A DNA stretch of 64,000 bases, from positions 1,605,455 through 1,669,454 of the forward strand of contig NZ_LR130760.1 of NCBI RefSeq assembly GCF_900625095.1, written 5' to 3'. The translations under genes were made by a program, and so were the position numbers. The notes under the pieces are model-generated. The model saw nothing but the letters and a program-made list of their open reading frames with translations. It did not search any database and had not been told where the DNA came from. How positions within the stretch are numbered: position 1 is the first letter of the stretch; the number at the start of each line of letters is the position of its first letter. Positions 39,186 to 48,938 of the stretch are shown in pieces. The stretch comes from Acinetobacter ihumii. Its GTDB lineage: Bacteria; Pseudomonadota; Gammaproteobacteria; Pseudomonadales; Moraxellaceae.

Positions 39186-41984
39186 ATGTCAAATTTCAAT
39201 AAAAAGTTATCCAAACGCTTACATCTGAATCATGCTTATGGTCAGCTGATTGCCCTGATTTTTGTCCCGATCATGGTGTTGACAGGCGTAGGGACGGTGC
39301 TGGTGCTGAATGAAACCAGTAACTCTGCCAAATTGCAGCAACGCCACGCTGCTGCTGCGTTATTAACACGCTATCAGTCCACCTCAGAAAATTTACTTAA
39401 ACTGGTTGAGCTGCGTCCAGATCAATATGATCATGCACAAGCGATTATGCAAAGCATGTTTGCGGAGCGAAACTTACAGCGCGCCGCGATTATCGATGAT
39501 CAAGGACAGGTGCAACTCAGTATCGGTTATCGTGACACCCGATTTTGGCCCAATATTCCTAATCAGGTTTTTTTTGGTCCCATCAAACATGGTAACAATA
39601 GTATTTATGGATTAAAGCTTCAAAGTCCTCCACAACAGTCTACATGGCTGGTGGTGGAAATGGATAATCAGCCTTTGCAACTGGCACGTTATCGAGTATT
39701 TACAGTCCTGATCATTACTGGGCTGATCACGCTGCTTTTGTTATTGCTATGTCTGAACTTTTATTCACGTCGCTGGATTGCGCCGATGTATGAAATTCGG
39801 ATGCAGTTGCAACGTTTAAATGCTGACACCCTCGATCAACATATGGTGATTAACAGTACAGGCGAATTGCGGTTATTACAACGTGACATTGCCAATATGG
39901 TCAAACGTCTGCATTTTAGTTTTTTGGAACTCAAAGAACATACTGAACAAACTGAAGATGATTTAAGACGTACCTTAGACACCCTTGAAGTGCAAAATAT
40001 TACCTACCGTCAAGCACGCGATCAGGCAATTTCAGCCAATCAGGCCAAATCAGTATTTCTCGCCAATATTAGCCATGAACTGCGCACACCATTGAACAGT
40101 ATTGATGGTTTTATTCATTTGATGCTACGCCAGCACAACCTAAATAACGAACAAAGTTTATATTTGCAGACCATTCGTAAATCATCAGCGCATTTATTGG
40201 CACTGATTAATGATGTACTGGATTTTTCCAAAATTGATGCAGGCAAACTTGAACTGGAAACCGCTTCTTTTGATCTGGAAGAAGCCATTTTTGATGTGAT
40301 GGATATGCTCTCGCCACTGGCGTCACAAAAACACATCGACATGGCATTTTATTTTGATGACTTAATTCCACCACAAGTCATTGGCGATGTGCTGCGCTTT
40401 AAACAGATTCTGACCAACCTGATTTCCAATGCAATTAAATTTACCCCTGATGGTGAAATTATTGTACGGGTGCGTATGGAACAGGATGATATTGGACAAT
40501 GCCTGATTCATTTTAGCGTTCAGGACAGTGGGATTGGTTTAAGCGGTACTGATCGTAAAAAACTATTTGAATCCTTCTCACAAGGCGATGCTTCAGTCAC
40601 CCGCCAATTTGGTGGCACAGGGCTGGGACTGGCAATTTCCAAACAGCTCGTGCATTTAATGCATGGACAAATTGGTTTTGAAGACAATCAGGAACGCGCC
40701 CCAACAGAAAAAGGTTCGACATTCTGGTTTACCGCGTTGTTTCAGGTCGATGAAGACATTCACATTCAACATCCGCAATTTAAACATTTACATGTGGTGT
40801 CTTTTCTGGCGCATCCAGCTACGGCCAATATCTTACGGCATTATCTCGAAAACTATCGGGTACAACACACCGAAGCCCAATCTATTCTGGACTTATTTAG
40901 CCGATTAAATAGCTTAGACACACTGGAAAATACGTGGTTGATTGTAGATCACAGTGGTGATACCGAAGCCTTGCTCAAGGAAATTCGCAGCCGTTATACA
41001 GGCAATCTGGCGATATATGGCTACCAAATGGCACTTGAACCGAACATGCTGCATGAGTATCGAGCCAGACCATTATATCAACCACTTAGTCGTGCAGCAC
41101 TGATTCAACTGTTAAGCAATCAGCCTGTTTTTGAACCAGAGCATGAACAATTTGATGGACAAGGTCTACATGTGCTTGCCGTCGATGACCATTTACCCAA
41201 CCTGATTGTACTCGAAGCCTTGTTGGGAGAGCTTAATGTCAAAACCACCAAGGCTTTGAGTGGGCAAGAAGCATTAAACATTATTGAAAAGCGCCTGCAA
41301 CATCAGGAAAAACCATTTGATATTGTGTTTATGGACATTCAAATGCCCGTAATGTCAGGAATCGATACGACACGCGCAATTCGATCGCTGGAATCCACAT
41401 TAGATGGAAAAATGCGGCTGCCGATTATTGCATTAACCGCGCATGCCCTTTCCGATGAAAAACAAAAATTGCTCAAAGTCGGTATGGATGATTACGTCAC
41501 CAAACCCATCCAGATTGAACAAATTATTCACATCTTAAATGAATGGACGAAAAACAACTTTAGCGCGACCAGTAAAACAGAGAACAGTATTTTCATTGAT
41601 GCGCTGGACCCAACGATTCTGGATTGGCAACAAAGCCTGCAACTGGCAGCTAATAAAGAAGACTTGGCACAGGATTTACTCCGAATGCTGGTCGATAGTT
41701 TTGAGACTGAACTCAATGAAATGCAGCAACTGATTGAGCTGGAAGACTTTCCACAACTCGAACATGTTTTGCATCGTTTATATGGTGCGACACGTTATGT
41801 AGGCACCCCAAAATTGCAACATGTGACGGGTGATTTTGAACAGTTTGTCTCAACCTTAAGAAAACAGCGTCGTCGGGCAGACGAACAATTTATTCAGGAT
41901 GTACTGCTTCGCTTTGAAGAGTTACAACTCACCATTCATGAAGTGCAAAGTGCAGCGCAACAAATCTTAAATAGCAGTTCATAA
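39186..41984 (+). CDS. gacS: Hybrid sensor histidine kinase GacS/BarA
   Basis: 932 residues, the tripartite kinase that feeds the response regulator GacA/UvrY and small-RNA control of virulence and biofilm. Order: first membrane segment (about 17-40), periplasmic loop, second segment (about 175-195), HAMP, HisKA with His297 in NISHELRTPLNS, ATPase domain (FGGTGLGLAIS near 480), receiver domain with Asp717 in VFMDIQMPVMSG, and a C-terminal HPt domain with probable His863 in LHRLYGATRY. No frameshift. The cysM / rlmD / relA neighbourhood matches that of gacS in Pseudomonas. Confidence 0.93.
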   Translation: MSNFNKKLSKRLHLNHAYGQLIALIFVPIMVLTGVGTVLVLNETSNSAKLQQRHAAAALLTRYQSTSENLLKLVELRPDQYDHAQAIMQSMFAERNLQRAAIIDDQGQVQLSIGYRDTRFWPNIPNQVFFGPIKHGNNSIYGLKLQSPPQQSTWLVVEMDNQPLQLARYRVFTVLIITGLITLLLLLLCLNFYSRRWIAPMYEIRMQLQRLNADTLDQHMVINSTGELRLLQRDIANMVKRLHFSFLELKEHTEQTEDDLRRTLDTLEVQNITYRQARDQAISANQAKSVFLANISHELRTPLNSIDGFIHLMLRQHNLNNEQSLYLQTIRKSSAHLLALINDVLDFSKIDAGKLELETASFDLEEAIFDVMDMLSPLASQKHIDMAFYFDDLIPPQVIGDVLRFKQILTNLISNAIKFTPDGEIIVRVRMEQDDIGQCLIHFSVQDSGIGLSGTDRKKLFESFSQGDASVTRQFGGTGLGLAISKQLVHLMHGQIGFEDNQERAPTEKGSTFWFTALFQVDEDIHIQHPQFKHLHVVSFLAHPATANILRHYLENYRVQHTEAQSILDLFSRLNSLDTLENTWLIVDHSGDTEALLKEIRSRYTGNLAIYGYQMALEPNMLHEYRARPLYQPLSRAALIQLLSNQPVFEPEHEQFDGQGLHVLAVDDHLPNLIVLEALLGELNVKTTKALSGQEALNIIEKRLQHQEKPFDIVFMDIQMPVMSGIDTTRAIRSLESTLDGKMRLPIIALTAHALSDEKQKLLKVGMDDYVTKPIQIEQIIHILNEWTKNNFSATSKTENSIFIDALDPTILDWQQSLQLAANKEDLAQDLLRMLVDSFETELNEMQQLIELEDFPQLEHVLHRLYGATRYVGTPKLQHVTGDFEQFVSTLRKQRRRADEQFIQDVLLRFEELQLTIHEVQSAAQQILNSSS

Positions 41985-42100
41985 TTAAATTGCTCACAGC
42001 CTATACGCATTCAGAACGAAGCTAAGATGACTGAGCTGTCATGCTTCAAAAGCCAGCTCATGTTATGCTGCATTCATCCATAAAAATTAAAGGACTCGCC

Positions 42101-42889
42101 GTGGCACTTTTGAACGTCAGCAAAAAAAATGGAATCGTGACTGTCAGTTTAAATCGACCTGAAAAGCGTAATGCCATGAGCTTTGCATTACTCCGCGAAT
42201 TGGTCAGCACTGCCAAAAAAATTGAAAAAGATCGCAGCGTACGCTGCGTTATTTTAACAGGTGAAGCACAGGTATTTAGTGCAGGCATTGATCTGGCAGA
42301 TTTAAATGCGCCTAAAAATACAGTGTATGCCGCGTGGGAATTGCTTAAACCGGGTCAAAGTCTATTTCAAAAAGCATTTTTAGTTTGGCAGAACTTGCCT
42401 GTCCCTGTCATCGCTGCGATTGAAGGTTATTGCTTTGGGGCAGGTATGCAATTGGCTTTAGCAGCTGATATTCGTATTGCTGAACCGTCAACCCAAATGT
42501 CAATTATGGAAAGTCGCTGGGGGCTAGTCCCAGATATGGGTTTAACCCGAAGTATTAAAGGTTTGGTCGGGGTCGATCTAGCCAAAGAACTTACGCTGAC
42601 TGCGCGTATTTTTAATGCAGACTATGCCAAAGAAATTGGTTTAATTACTCATCTTTCACAAAACCCCATCGAACGTGCACAGCAACTTGCATTAGAATTT
42701 TCGCAACGTTCACCCGATGCGTTAACTGCTGCGAAACGGGTATTGGATGCCATGGAACACCAACCTGAAAAAGCTTTACGCCTAGAAAAACTTTGGCAAC
42801 TCAAATTACTACTGGGTAAAAATAGCCGAATCGCACGTAAAAAAGATAAGCATCCTGAAACAGAGTTTTTACCGCGCCAATACAAATAA
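42101..42889 (+). CDS. Enoyl-CoA hydratase/isomerase family (crotonase) protein
   Basis: About 262 residues from GTG 42101, which has AAAGGA seven bases before it and gives the usual family N-terminus (ALLNVSKKNGIVTVSLNRP); an ATG at 42041 would add 20 atypical residues. The oxyanion hole is formed by FSAGIDL and GYCFGAGMQLALA. At the catalytic position the sequence is MESRWGLVPDMG, keeping one acidic residue, so isomerase or hydratase activity cannot be decided. Starts a three-gene run with a dehydrogenase and an isomerase-like protein. Confidence 0.85.
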   Translation: MALLNVSKKNGIVTVSLNRPEKRNAMSFALLRELVSTAKKIEKDRSVRCVILTGEAQVFSAGIDLADLNAPKNTVYAAWELLKPGQSLFQKAFLVWQNLPVPVIAAIEGYCFGAGMQLALAADIRIAEPSTQMSIMESRWGLVPDMGLTRSIKGLVGVDLAKELTLTARIFNADYAKEIGLITHLSQNPIERAQQLALEFSQRSPDALTAAKRVLDAMEHQPEKALRLEKLWQLKLLLGKNSRIARKKDKHPETEFLPRQYK

Positions 42890-42913
42890 TATTGAGTTGA
42901 TCAGGAAAACAAG

Positions 42914-43798
42914 ATGTCTGTTGAGATGAATTTTGATGTGAATACTCCAATCGCCTTTTTAGGTATGGGACTCATGGGTCGCCGTATGGCAAGTCGGTTA
43001 ATTGATGCCGGATTTAAAGTGGCGGTTTGGAATCGGACTGAAACTGCCTGCGAAGCTTTACTCGCCAAAGGTGCGAGTGCCCTGCTATTGTCCGAGATTA
43101 GTCATTACCCTATCATTTTACTCTGTTTGGCAGATGATCAAGCCGTCAATGCAGTGTTTGGACAGATCAAACCTCATTTACAAGCTCAGCAAGTCATCGT
43201 CGATTTTTCCAGCCTTTCTGTAAAGACCACACAGGATTTAGCCGAGCAAACCAATCAACGACATGCGTATTGGATTGACTCTCCTGTTTCTGGCGGTACG
43301 GGCGGTGCTGAGCAAGGTACGCTGGTGATCTTTGCTGGTGGAGATGCACAGGTGATCGAACAACTTGGTCCTGTGTATCAAATTCTGTCACAACGTGTCA
43401 CCCGCATGGGCGAAAATGGCACAGGACAAGCCACCAAAATTTGTAATCAACTGATTGTTGCTGCCAACAGTGCTTTAATTGCCGAAGCAGTTGCTTTAGC
43501 TGACTTGGCTGGGGTAGACACCACCTTACTGGCTCCCGCGCTGGCAGGTGGATTCGCCGATTCCAAGCCCTTTCAGATTTTAACACCACGAATGGCGACT
43601 CAAACTTTTGAACCTGTGCAATGGAAAGTGCAAACCTTGTCTAAAGACCTGAACAATGCCGTACAATTGGCAAAAGATTTTCACTTAGATATTCCTGTCG
43701 CGGCAAAAGCATTAGATCAGTTACAAGCACATCAACAAAAGGGCTTTGCCGAGCAAGATTTAGCGACTATGATCAAACAAGTAGAGAATTATTCCTAA
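42914..43798 (+). CDS. Beta-hydroxyacid dehydrogenase (tartronate semialdehyde reductase-like)
   Basis: 294 residues. NAD(P)-binding GMGLMGRRMA near residue 18 and the substrate signature DSPVSGGTGGAEQGTL near 123 place it in the 3-hydroxyisobutyrate / tartronate semialdehyde reductase family; the catalytic Lys is in GQATKICNQ near 176. The preference for NADP or NAD is not readable with certainty (Asn-Arg after beta-2 hints at NADP). AGGA precedes ATG 42914. The next gene resembles hydroxypyruvate isomerase, which fits a glyoxylate/glycerate role. Confidence 0.85.
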   Translation: MSVEMNFDVNTPIAFLGMGLMGRRMASRLIDAGFKVAVWNRTETACEALLAKGASALLLSEISHYPIILLCLADDQAVNAVFGQIKPHLQAQQVIVDFSSLSVKTTQDLAEQTNQRHAYWIDSPVSGGTGGAEQGTLVIFAGGDAQVIEQLGPVYQILSQRVTRMGENGTGQATKICNQLIVAANSALIAEAVALADLAGVDTTLLAPALAGGFADSKPFQILTPRMATQTFEPVQWKVQTLSKDLNNAVQLAKDFHLDIPVAAKALDQLQAHQQKGFAEQDLATMIKQVENYS

Positions 43799-43810
43799 AG
43801 GATGAAGATC

Positions 43811-44605
43811 ATGAGCCAACTCGCGGTGAATCTATCCCTGATTTTTACTGAAGTGCCGCTCATTGAACGTTTTGCATTGGCACAGCAATATGGTTTTCAG
43901 CATGTCGAAATCCAGTTTCCTTATGAGCTGAGTATTCATCAGATTAAAGATCAACTCGAACAATATCATTTAAGTCTATGTCTGATTAATGTGCCTACAG
44001 GCGATTTAATGCAGGGTGGCAATGGTCTAGCTGGAATACCGGGTAAAGAAATTGAGTTTCATCAGGCACTGGAACAAGCCATTCAATATGCAACAGCCTT
44101 GAATGTCCCTCGCGTCAATATTCTGGCGGGCAAACAACCCGAAGATGCCGATCTATTACCTTGTTTGAATACGCTTGCCAATAATTTAAAGTTGGCCTGT
44201 CACTTATTTACAGAACATGGCATTGAGCCTGTGTTCGAGATGATTAATGGCACAGATATGCCACGCTTTTTAATCCAAAATATCGCGCAGGCACAGGAAA
44301 TGCTGGAAGCGGTGAATCATCCTGCCTTAAAAATGCAATATGACTGTTACCATATGGCGATGATGGGTGAAGATGTACTTGAAGGTTTGAAAGAAAATAT
44401 TGATCAAATTGGACATATTCAGTTTGCTGACTGTCCGGGACGACATGAACCCGATACGGGAAACATTCATTTTCCCCAGATTTTCCAATGGTTACAGCAC
44501 AGCGATTATCAAGGCATTATTGCTGCCGAATATAGACCTCAACACAGCTCTGAACAATCCTTTGTCTGGAAAGAGAAATATTTTTCAGATGATGTGAATA
44601 CATAA
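43811..44605 (+). CDS. hyi: Hydroxypyruvate isomerase-like TIM-barrel protein
   Basis: 264 residues from ATG 43811, eight bases after AAGGA; ATG 43802 overlaps that site. AP-endonuclease-2 type barrel with the Hyi motifs QYGFQHVEIQFPYE, NVPTGDLMQGGNGLAG, NILAG and the metal-binding EMING, QYDCYHMAMMGED, QFADCPGRHEPDTG. Hydroxypyruvate isomerase interconverts hydroxypyruvate and tartronate semialdehyde, the substrate of the upstream gene's family. No glyoxylate carboligase (gcl) is present here. Confidence 0.85.
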   Translation: MSQLAVNLSLIFTEVPLIERFALAQQYGFQHVEIQFPYELSIHQIKDQLEQYHLSLCLINVPTGDLMQGGNGLAGIPGKEIEFHQALEQAIQYATALNVPRVNILAGKQPEDADLLPCLNTLANNLKLACHLFTEHGIEPVFEMINGTDMPRFLIQNIAQAQEMLEAVNHPALKMQYDCYHMAMMGEDVLEGLKENIDQIGHIQFADCPGRHEPDTGNIHFPQIFQWLQHSDYQGIIAAEYRPQHSSEQSFVWKEKYFSDDVNT

Positions 44606-44686
44606 AGTGTTACAGCGAGGGTTTGAATTTTAGTCAAAATTTCGCTATATTAGACAGTGAGTAATTGTCAGGAAATTATACCCTTT

Positions 44687-45094
44687 ATGAATTTAGAACC
44701 ATCGCCCAGCGTTTCTAATTCTCACGACCTCGCCTTGAATTCAACGCCGAACAATGTACAGTCTTGTTTAAAAGTCGTACATGATGCACTTACAGATGTA
44801 AAAGCCAAAGATATTATCGAACTTGATGTGAGTAGCATTAGTAATGTTGCTGATGCAATTGTTATTGCCAGTGGTACTTCAACTCGTCACGTCAAAGCCC
44901 TTGCCGACAATGTTGCTGACGAAGCAAGAAAAGCAGGTTTTCGCCCAATTGGTATTGAAGGTGAACGCGATGCCGAATGGATTTTAATTGATCTCGGTTT
45001 TGTTGTTGTTCACGTCATGTTACCGACTGCACGTAAGTTTTATGATTTAGAAAGCCTATGGCGCAACGCTCCAGCTTCTGAGGCGATTGCCTAA
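44687..45094 (+). CDS. rsfS: Ribosome silencing factor RsfS
   Basis: 135 residues from ATG 44687. Binds ribosomal protein uL14 and blocks subunit joining in starved cells. Signatures: AKDIIELDV, ADAIVIASGTSTRHVKALAD, GIEGERDAEWILIDLGFVVVH and FYDLESLW. The first 25 residues are an unusual Ser/Asn-rich extension compared with E. coli. It is not next to nadD or rlmH here. Confidence 0.93.
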   Translation: MNLEPSPSVSNSHDLALNSTPNNVQSCLKVVHDALTDVKAKDIIELDVSSISNVADAIVIASGTSTRHVKALADNVADEARKAGFRPIGIEGERDAEWILIDLGFVVVHVMLPTARKFYDLESLWRNAPASEAIA

Positions 45095-45110
45095 AAAATT
45101 ATAAGAGCAC

Positions 45111-45142
45111 AAGAAAGCGACCGAAAAGGTCGCTTTCTTTAT
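45111..45142 (+). terminator. Terminator of rsfS
   Basis: AAGAAAGCGACC and GGTCGCTTTCTT, twelve perfect pairs around GAAAA, followed by T residues. Confidence 0.92.
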
Positions 45143-45215
45143 ATATAATAGATTGCTTTTTAAATATTGAATATAAACTTCATAATTAATCAAATAGTTA
45201 AAATCGGTTATAAAA

Positions 45216-45536
45216 ATGGAATTAAAAAATCACCCCTCAAAACAACCCACATCTACGATACAAATCATTGCTTATCTTTTACTTGGCGTGCCTGCAAGTA
45301 TGTGTATAGGTAATTTTATTGCACAAATCTTTGTAATGAATGTATCCGGCTTTGAAGGCGCTGCGGGATTTGCTTGGCTAACATTCTTTTTTATTGCCAG
45401 TCCAGTGATCTATGTTATATGCCTCATTTTATTGCCAATCCTCATCAAAAAATCGCCTCAATCTTTAGCCACCGTTATCGGTGTCTTTGGCCTACTCACT
45501 CTTATCTTTTTAATCATGATTGCTGCTATGTTTTAA
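45216..45536 (+). CDS. Small membrane protein of unknown function
   Basis: 106 residues with three predicted membrane helices (about residues 14-36, 44-70 and 80-105) and a short polar N-terminus. No family recognised. No clear ribosome-binding site, but codon use and hydrophobic order look genuine. It stands alone between the rsfS terminator and the pnt terminator. Confidence 0.6.
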   Translation: MELKNHPSKQPTSTIQIIAYLLLGVPASMCIGNFIAQIFVMNVSGFEGAAGFAWLTFFFIASPVIYVICLILLPILIKKSPQSLATVIGVFGLLTLIFLIMIAAMF

Positions 45537-45740
45537 ATAAACATACATAAAAATTAAAACATGATACATATCTTTATTGTTTTAAATGCTTTCGTGCAAT
45601 TGCACAGATGGTTAACAATATTCAATCTAGTGTCTCGTTCTACCCATTTGGCTAGAGTAATTGTAGGCTTTAATACAAACACAGAGATATAATGCTAGTC
45701 TAAAGTCTTCGTTTTATTCTTGATCTAAAACGGCCCTACA

Positions 45741-45761
45741 AAAAAACCACCCGAAGGTGGT
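45741..45761 (-). terminator. Terminator of the pnt operon
   Basis: Minus strand: ACCACC, loop TTCG, GGTGGT, then TTTTT, 20 bases after the pntB stop. Confidence 0.85.
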
Positions 45762-45780
45762 TCTTTCTAGTCAAGTCAGA

Positions 45781-47235
45781 TTAGTGACCACCACCATTAA
45801 TGGCTTTCGTCATATCTTCTACAACTTTTTTGGCATCACCAAAGACCATCATGGTTTTTTCGTTATAGAACAAGTCATTGTCCAGACCTGCATAACCTGT
45901 TGCCATAGAGCGTTTGATCACCATAATCGTACGTGCTTTATGTGCTTCCAAAATTGGCATTCCATAAATTGGTGAGCTTGGATCATCTTTAGCCGCAGGG
46001 TTTACAACGTCATTGGCACCAATCACAAGCACCACATCGGTTGCAGGAAAGTCAGAGTTAATCTCATCCATTTCCAAAATATCTTCATACGCAACGTCTG
46101 CTTCTGCCAAAAGTACGTTCATATGACCTGGCATACGACCCGCAACTGGGTGAATCGCAAAACGAACTTTTACACCTTGTTCTTTCAAGATTTCACATAG
46201 TTCTTTCACCGCATTTTGCGCACGACCCTGAGCCATACCATAACCCGGCACAATCACCACGCTATCCGCATTTGACATCAAGAAGCCTGCATCATCTGCT
46301 GAACCTGAACGGTAGTTACGCTGAACTTGCTCACCTTTGGCTGCACTTGCAACCGCAGCACCCCCCATTGCACCACCAAATAAGACATTGATGATGTTAC
46401 GGTTCATGGCTTTACACATGATGTAAGACAGAATCGCACCCGATGAACCAACCAATGACCCTGCAACAATCAACATATTGTTTTCAAGCGTGAAACCAAT
46501 ACCAGCAGCCGCCCATCCAGAGAATGAGTTAAGCAGTGATACCACCACTGGCATATCGCCACCACCGACCGGTGCAATCCACACCCAACCAAAAGCAAGT
46601 GCAAGAATGGTCATCGCCCAAAATGCGGTCATATTGCCCGTCGAGAAGAAGTAAAAACCACAAGCCAACATCGCAAGAAAGATAATCGCTTGGACAGGTT
46701 TTACCCACGCCCCTGAAATGGTTTTTGCCCATTTCTTCGCTGCCAATTTACCGTAGGCAAATACAGAAGCAGTAAAGGTAATCGCCCCCACAAAACAACC
46801 CACAAACAATTCAAATAAATGCACTGAACTCATATGTGCATGTTGAACGCCCGCAGTAGTTAATGCAGCTTCATCTTGTTCGAAAAGCACATTAAGCTGG
46901 TTATTGTGTAAAATTGCAGCAATTGCAATCAGTACCGCAGCCAAACCCACCAAAGAGTGCATGAGTGCAACAGTTTCTGGCATTTGCGTCATTGGAACAG
47001 TACGGGCACGTACAATACCCACAATCGCACCTAACCCCATTGCGCCTACAATCATCCAGACCACAGGATGATCCGCTACAAAAAACGTGGTCAATACAGC
47101 AATCGCCATACCGATCATGCCGTAACGGTTACCTGAAATCGCAGTTTTAGGACCTGATAAGCCACGAAGCGTCATAATAAACAGGACAGCACCAACGAGG
47201 TAGAACCACTCCGCATTCGCTCGAATAAATTCCAT
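45781..47235 (-). CDS. pntB: NAD(P) transhydrogenase subunit beta
   Basis: 484 residues. Proton-translocating transhydrogenase: reduces NADP with NADH, driven by the proton gradient. About nine membrane helices (1-280) form domain II, followed by the soluble NADP-binding domain III with VPGYGMAQGRAQ, HPVAGRMPGHMNVLLAEA, VIGANDVVNPAA and GYAGLDNDLF. Last gene of pntAA-pntAB-pntB. Confidence 0.95.
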   Translation of the reverse strand: MEFIRANAEWFYLVGAVLFIMTLRGLSGPKTAISGNRYGMIGMAIAVLTTFFVADHPVVWMIVGAMGLGAIVGIVRARTVPMTQMPETVALMHSLVGLAAVLIAIAAILHNNQLNVLFEQDEAALTTAGVQHAHMSSVHLFELFVGCFVGAITFTASVFAYGKLAAKKWAKTISGAWVKPVQAIIFLAMLACGFYFFSTGNMTAFWAMTILALAFGWVWIAPVGGGDMPVVVSLLNSFSGWAAAGIGFTLENNMLIVAGSLVGSSGAILSYIMCKAMNRNIINVLFGGAMGGAAVASAAKGEQVQRNYRSGSADDAGFLMSNADSVVIVPGYGMAQGRAQNAVKELCEILKEQGVKVRFAIHPVAGRMPGHMNVLLAEADVAYEDILEMDEINSDFPATDVVLVIGANDVVNPAAKDDPSSPIYGMPILEAHKARTIMVIKRSMATGYAGLDNDLFYNEKTMMVFGDAKKVVEDMTKAINGGGH

Positions 47236-47247
47236 GTTTTCGTCCCC

Positions 47248-47562
47248 TTATTTCTTTTGCTTTGGCTTAAACATTTCCAGCATGCGCGCAGTCACTGCGA
47301 AACCACCAAAAATGTTAATACTGGCCAAGAACACTGCAATTGCGCCAAGCACACTCACGACGTTAATGGATTGAAAATCCACATTGCCTTCAACTCCAAT
47401 CACGGGCAGACCGACAGTTTGAATCATCGCACCTACGATAATGATCGAAGATAAGGCATTGGTAACCGCCATCAATGGCGTATGTAATGCAGGTGTCACA
47501 CCCCAAACCACGTAATAACCTACGAAGATGGCAAGGACGAAAATTGTAATCGTTTCAACCAT
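47248..47562 (-). CDS. pntAB: NAD(P) transhydrogenase subunit alpha part 2
   Basis: 104 residues with three to four membrane helices, corresponding to the C-terminal membrane part of E. coli PntA ([23 protein letters not shown] is split here around residue 28). In this organism it is a separate gene, 11 bases after pntAA and 12 before pntB. Confidence 0.94.
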   Translation of the reverse strand: MVETITIFVLAIFVGYYVVWGVTPALHTPLMAVTNALSSIIIVGAMIQTVGLPVIGVEGNVDFQSINVVSVLGAIAVFLASINIFGGFAVTARMLEMFKPKQKK

Positions 47563-47573
47563 GAGAGATCTCC

Positions 47574-48701
47574 TTAACCACGTTTTAGCAGTACTTGACC
47601 GCCATGAGTGACCAATAGGGCTTTTTGAATTTCTTCTTCTGGATTAATCGAGAAGTTTTTGTCAGCATCAAATAATGTTTCTACAAAGTTAAAGACATTA
47701 CGTGCATACAGTGCTGAGGCTTCGGTTGAAAGGGTCGATGGAATATTGGGAACACCCAAAATTTTCACGCCATTTTCAGTAAATACAGTTTCACCGACTT
47801 GAGATCCTTCAACATTACCGCCCGTTTCAACCGCCATATCTAAAATGACTGAGCCCGGTTTCATTTTCGCCACCGTTTCAGCTTTAATCAGACGTGGTGC
47901 ATTACGACCTGGCAATAACGCCGTGGTAATGACGATATCTGCATTCGATACAGCTTTATCAACAATCGCAGCTTGATCCTTGATGTATTGTTCACCCGGT
48001 GTCCAGCCATAACCATTTTTAGCTGCTTCATCAGCACGTGCTTGTTCTTCTGGTGACATCGGTACGTCTAACCATTTCCCACCCAAAGATTCAACTTGCT
48101 CTTTAGCTGTTGGACGTAAATCTGTTGCTTCAACCACTGCACCTAAACGTTTCGCAGTTGCAATTGCCTGAAGACCTGCAACACCCACACCCATAATCAC
48201 CACACGCGCAGGTTTTACTGTACCTGCTGCGGTCATGAGCATTGGAAACATACGTTGGTATTCAGCCGCAGCAAGTAATACAGATTTATAGCCCGCCAAG
48301 TTGGCTTGAGACGATAAAACATCCATATTCTGTGCACGTGATAAGGTACGTGGTAATAGCTCTAACGCAAATGCAGACACGTTTTGACTCGCGAATGTAT
48401 CCAGATCTGGATTACGATAAGGGTCAAACATTGCCACAACGGTCGTATTGGCTGATAGTTTTTGAATTTCGTCACTTTGCGGTGCACGAACTTTCAAAAT
48501 CAATTGGCTGCCCTGATAGGCATCATCCGTAATGGTCGCACCAACCTGTTCATAAGCACTGTCGATATAAGCAGCTTTAACCCCTGCTCCACGTTCAATG
48601 ACTACGCTATGGCCAGCGCCAATCAACTTCTTTACTGTCTCTGGTGTCGCAGCGACACGATTTTCACCAGTGACCGTTTCAGTTGGGATTCCGATCTGCA
48701 T
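47574..48701 (-). CDS. pntAA: NAD(P) transhydrogenase subunit alpha part 1
   Basis: 375 residues, soluble NAD(H)-binding domain I, related to alanine dehydrogenase. Starts [17 protein letters not shown]; the nucleotide loop is [21 protein letters not shown] near residue 169, and RQD-type contacts follow in the GRNAPRLI block. Ends where E. coli PntA passes into the membrane part, so this is the genuine split form, not a truncation. Confidence 0.95.
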   Translation of the reverse strand: MQIGIPTETVTGENRVAATPETVKKLIGAGHSVVIERGAGVKAAYIDSAYEQVGATITDDAYQGSQLILKVRAPQSDEIQKLSANTTVVAMFDPYRNPDLDTFASQNVSAFALELLPRTLSRAQNMDVLSSQANLAGYKSVLLAAAEYQRMFPMLMTAAGTVKPARVVIMGVGVAGLQAIATAKRLGAVVEATDLRPTAKEQVESLGGKWLDVPMSPEEQARADEAAKNGYGWTPGEQYIKDQAAIVDKAVSNADIVITTALLPGRNAPRLIKAETVAKMKPGSVILDMAVETGGNVEGSQVGETVFTENGVKILGVPNIPSTLSTEASALYARNVFNFVETLFDADKNFSINPEEEIQKALLVTHGGQVLLKRG

Positions 48702-48938
48702 GAGCGTTCCTCAAGCTAAATTTCTTAAGTACAAACAATCGTAATAAACGATGTTTTCCCCAGGTGTTTTTGTTGAATTTTTGGATTTTAAGCAAACTTT
48801 TAGAAAATACCACCCATTATTTATTTAATAAATACCCATATTTTGAACTAATGATTCACGTTTCACTTTACCCAATATACAATTCATCGGTTTTGCCTTG
48901 AATTTGAGCCAAACAACGCCCTCCAACATGGCTTTTGA

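Noticed and set aside
45537..45740. Possible small gene or RNA downstream of the membrane protein
   Set aside because: No start codon with a ribosome-binding site and no stable structure apart from the pnt terminator.
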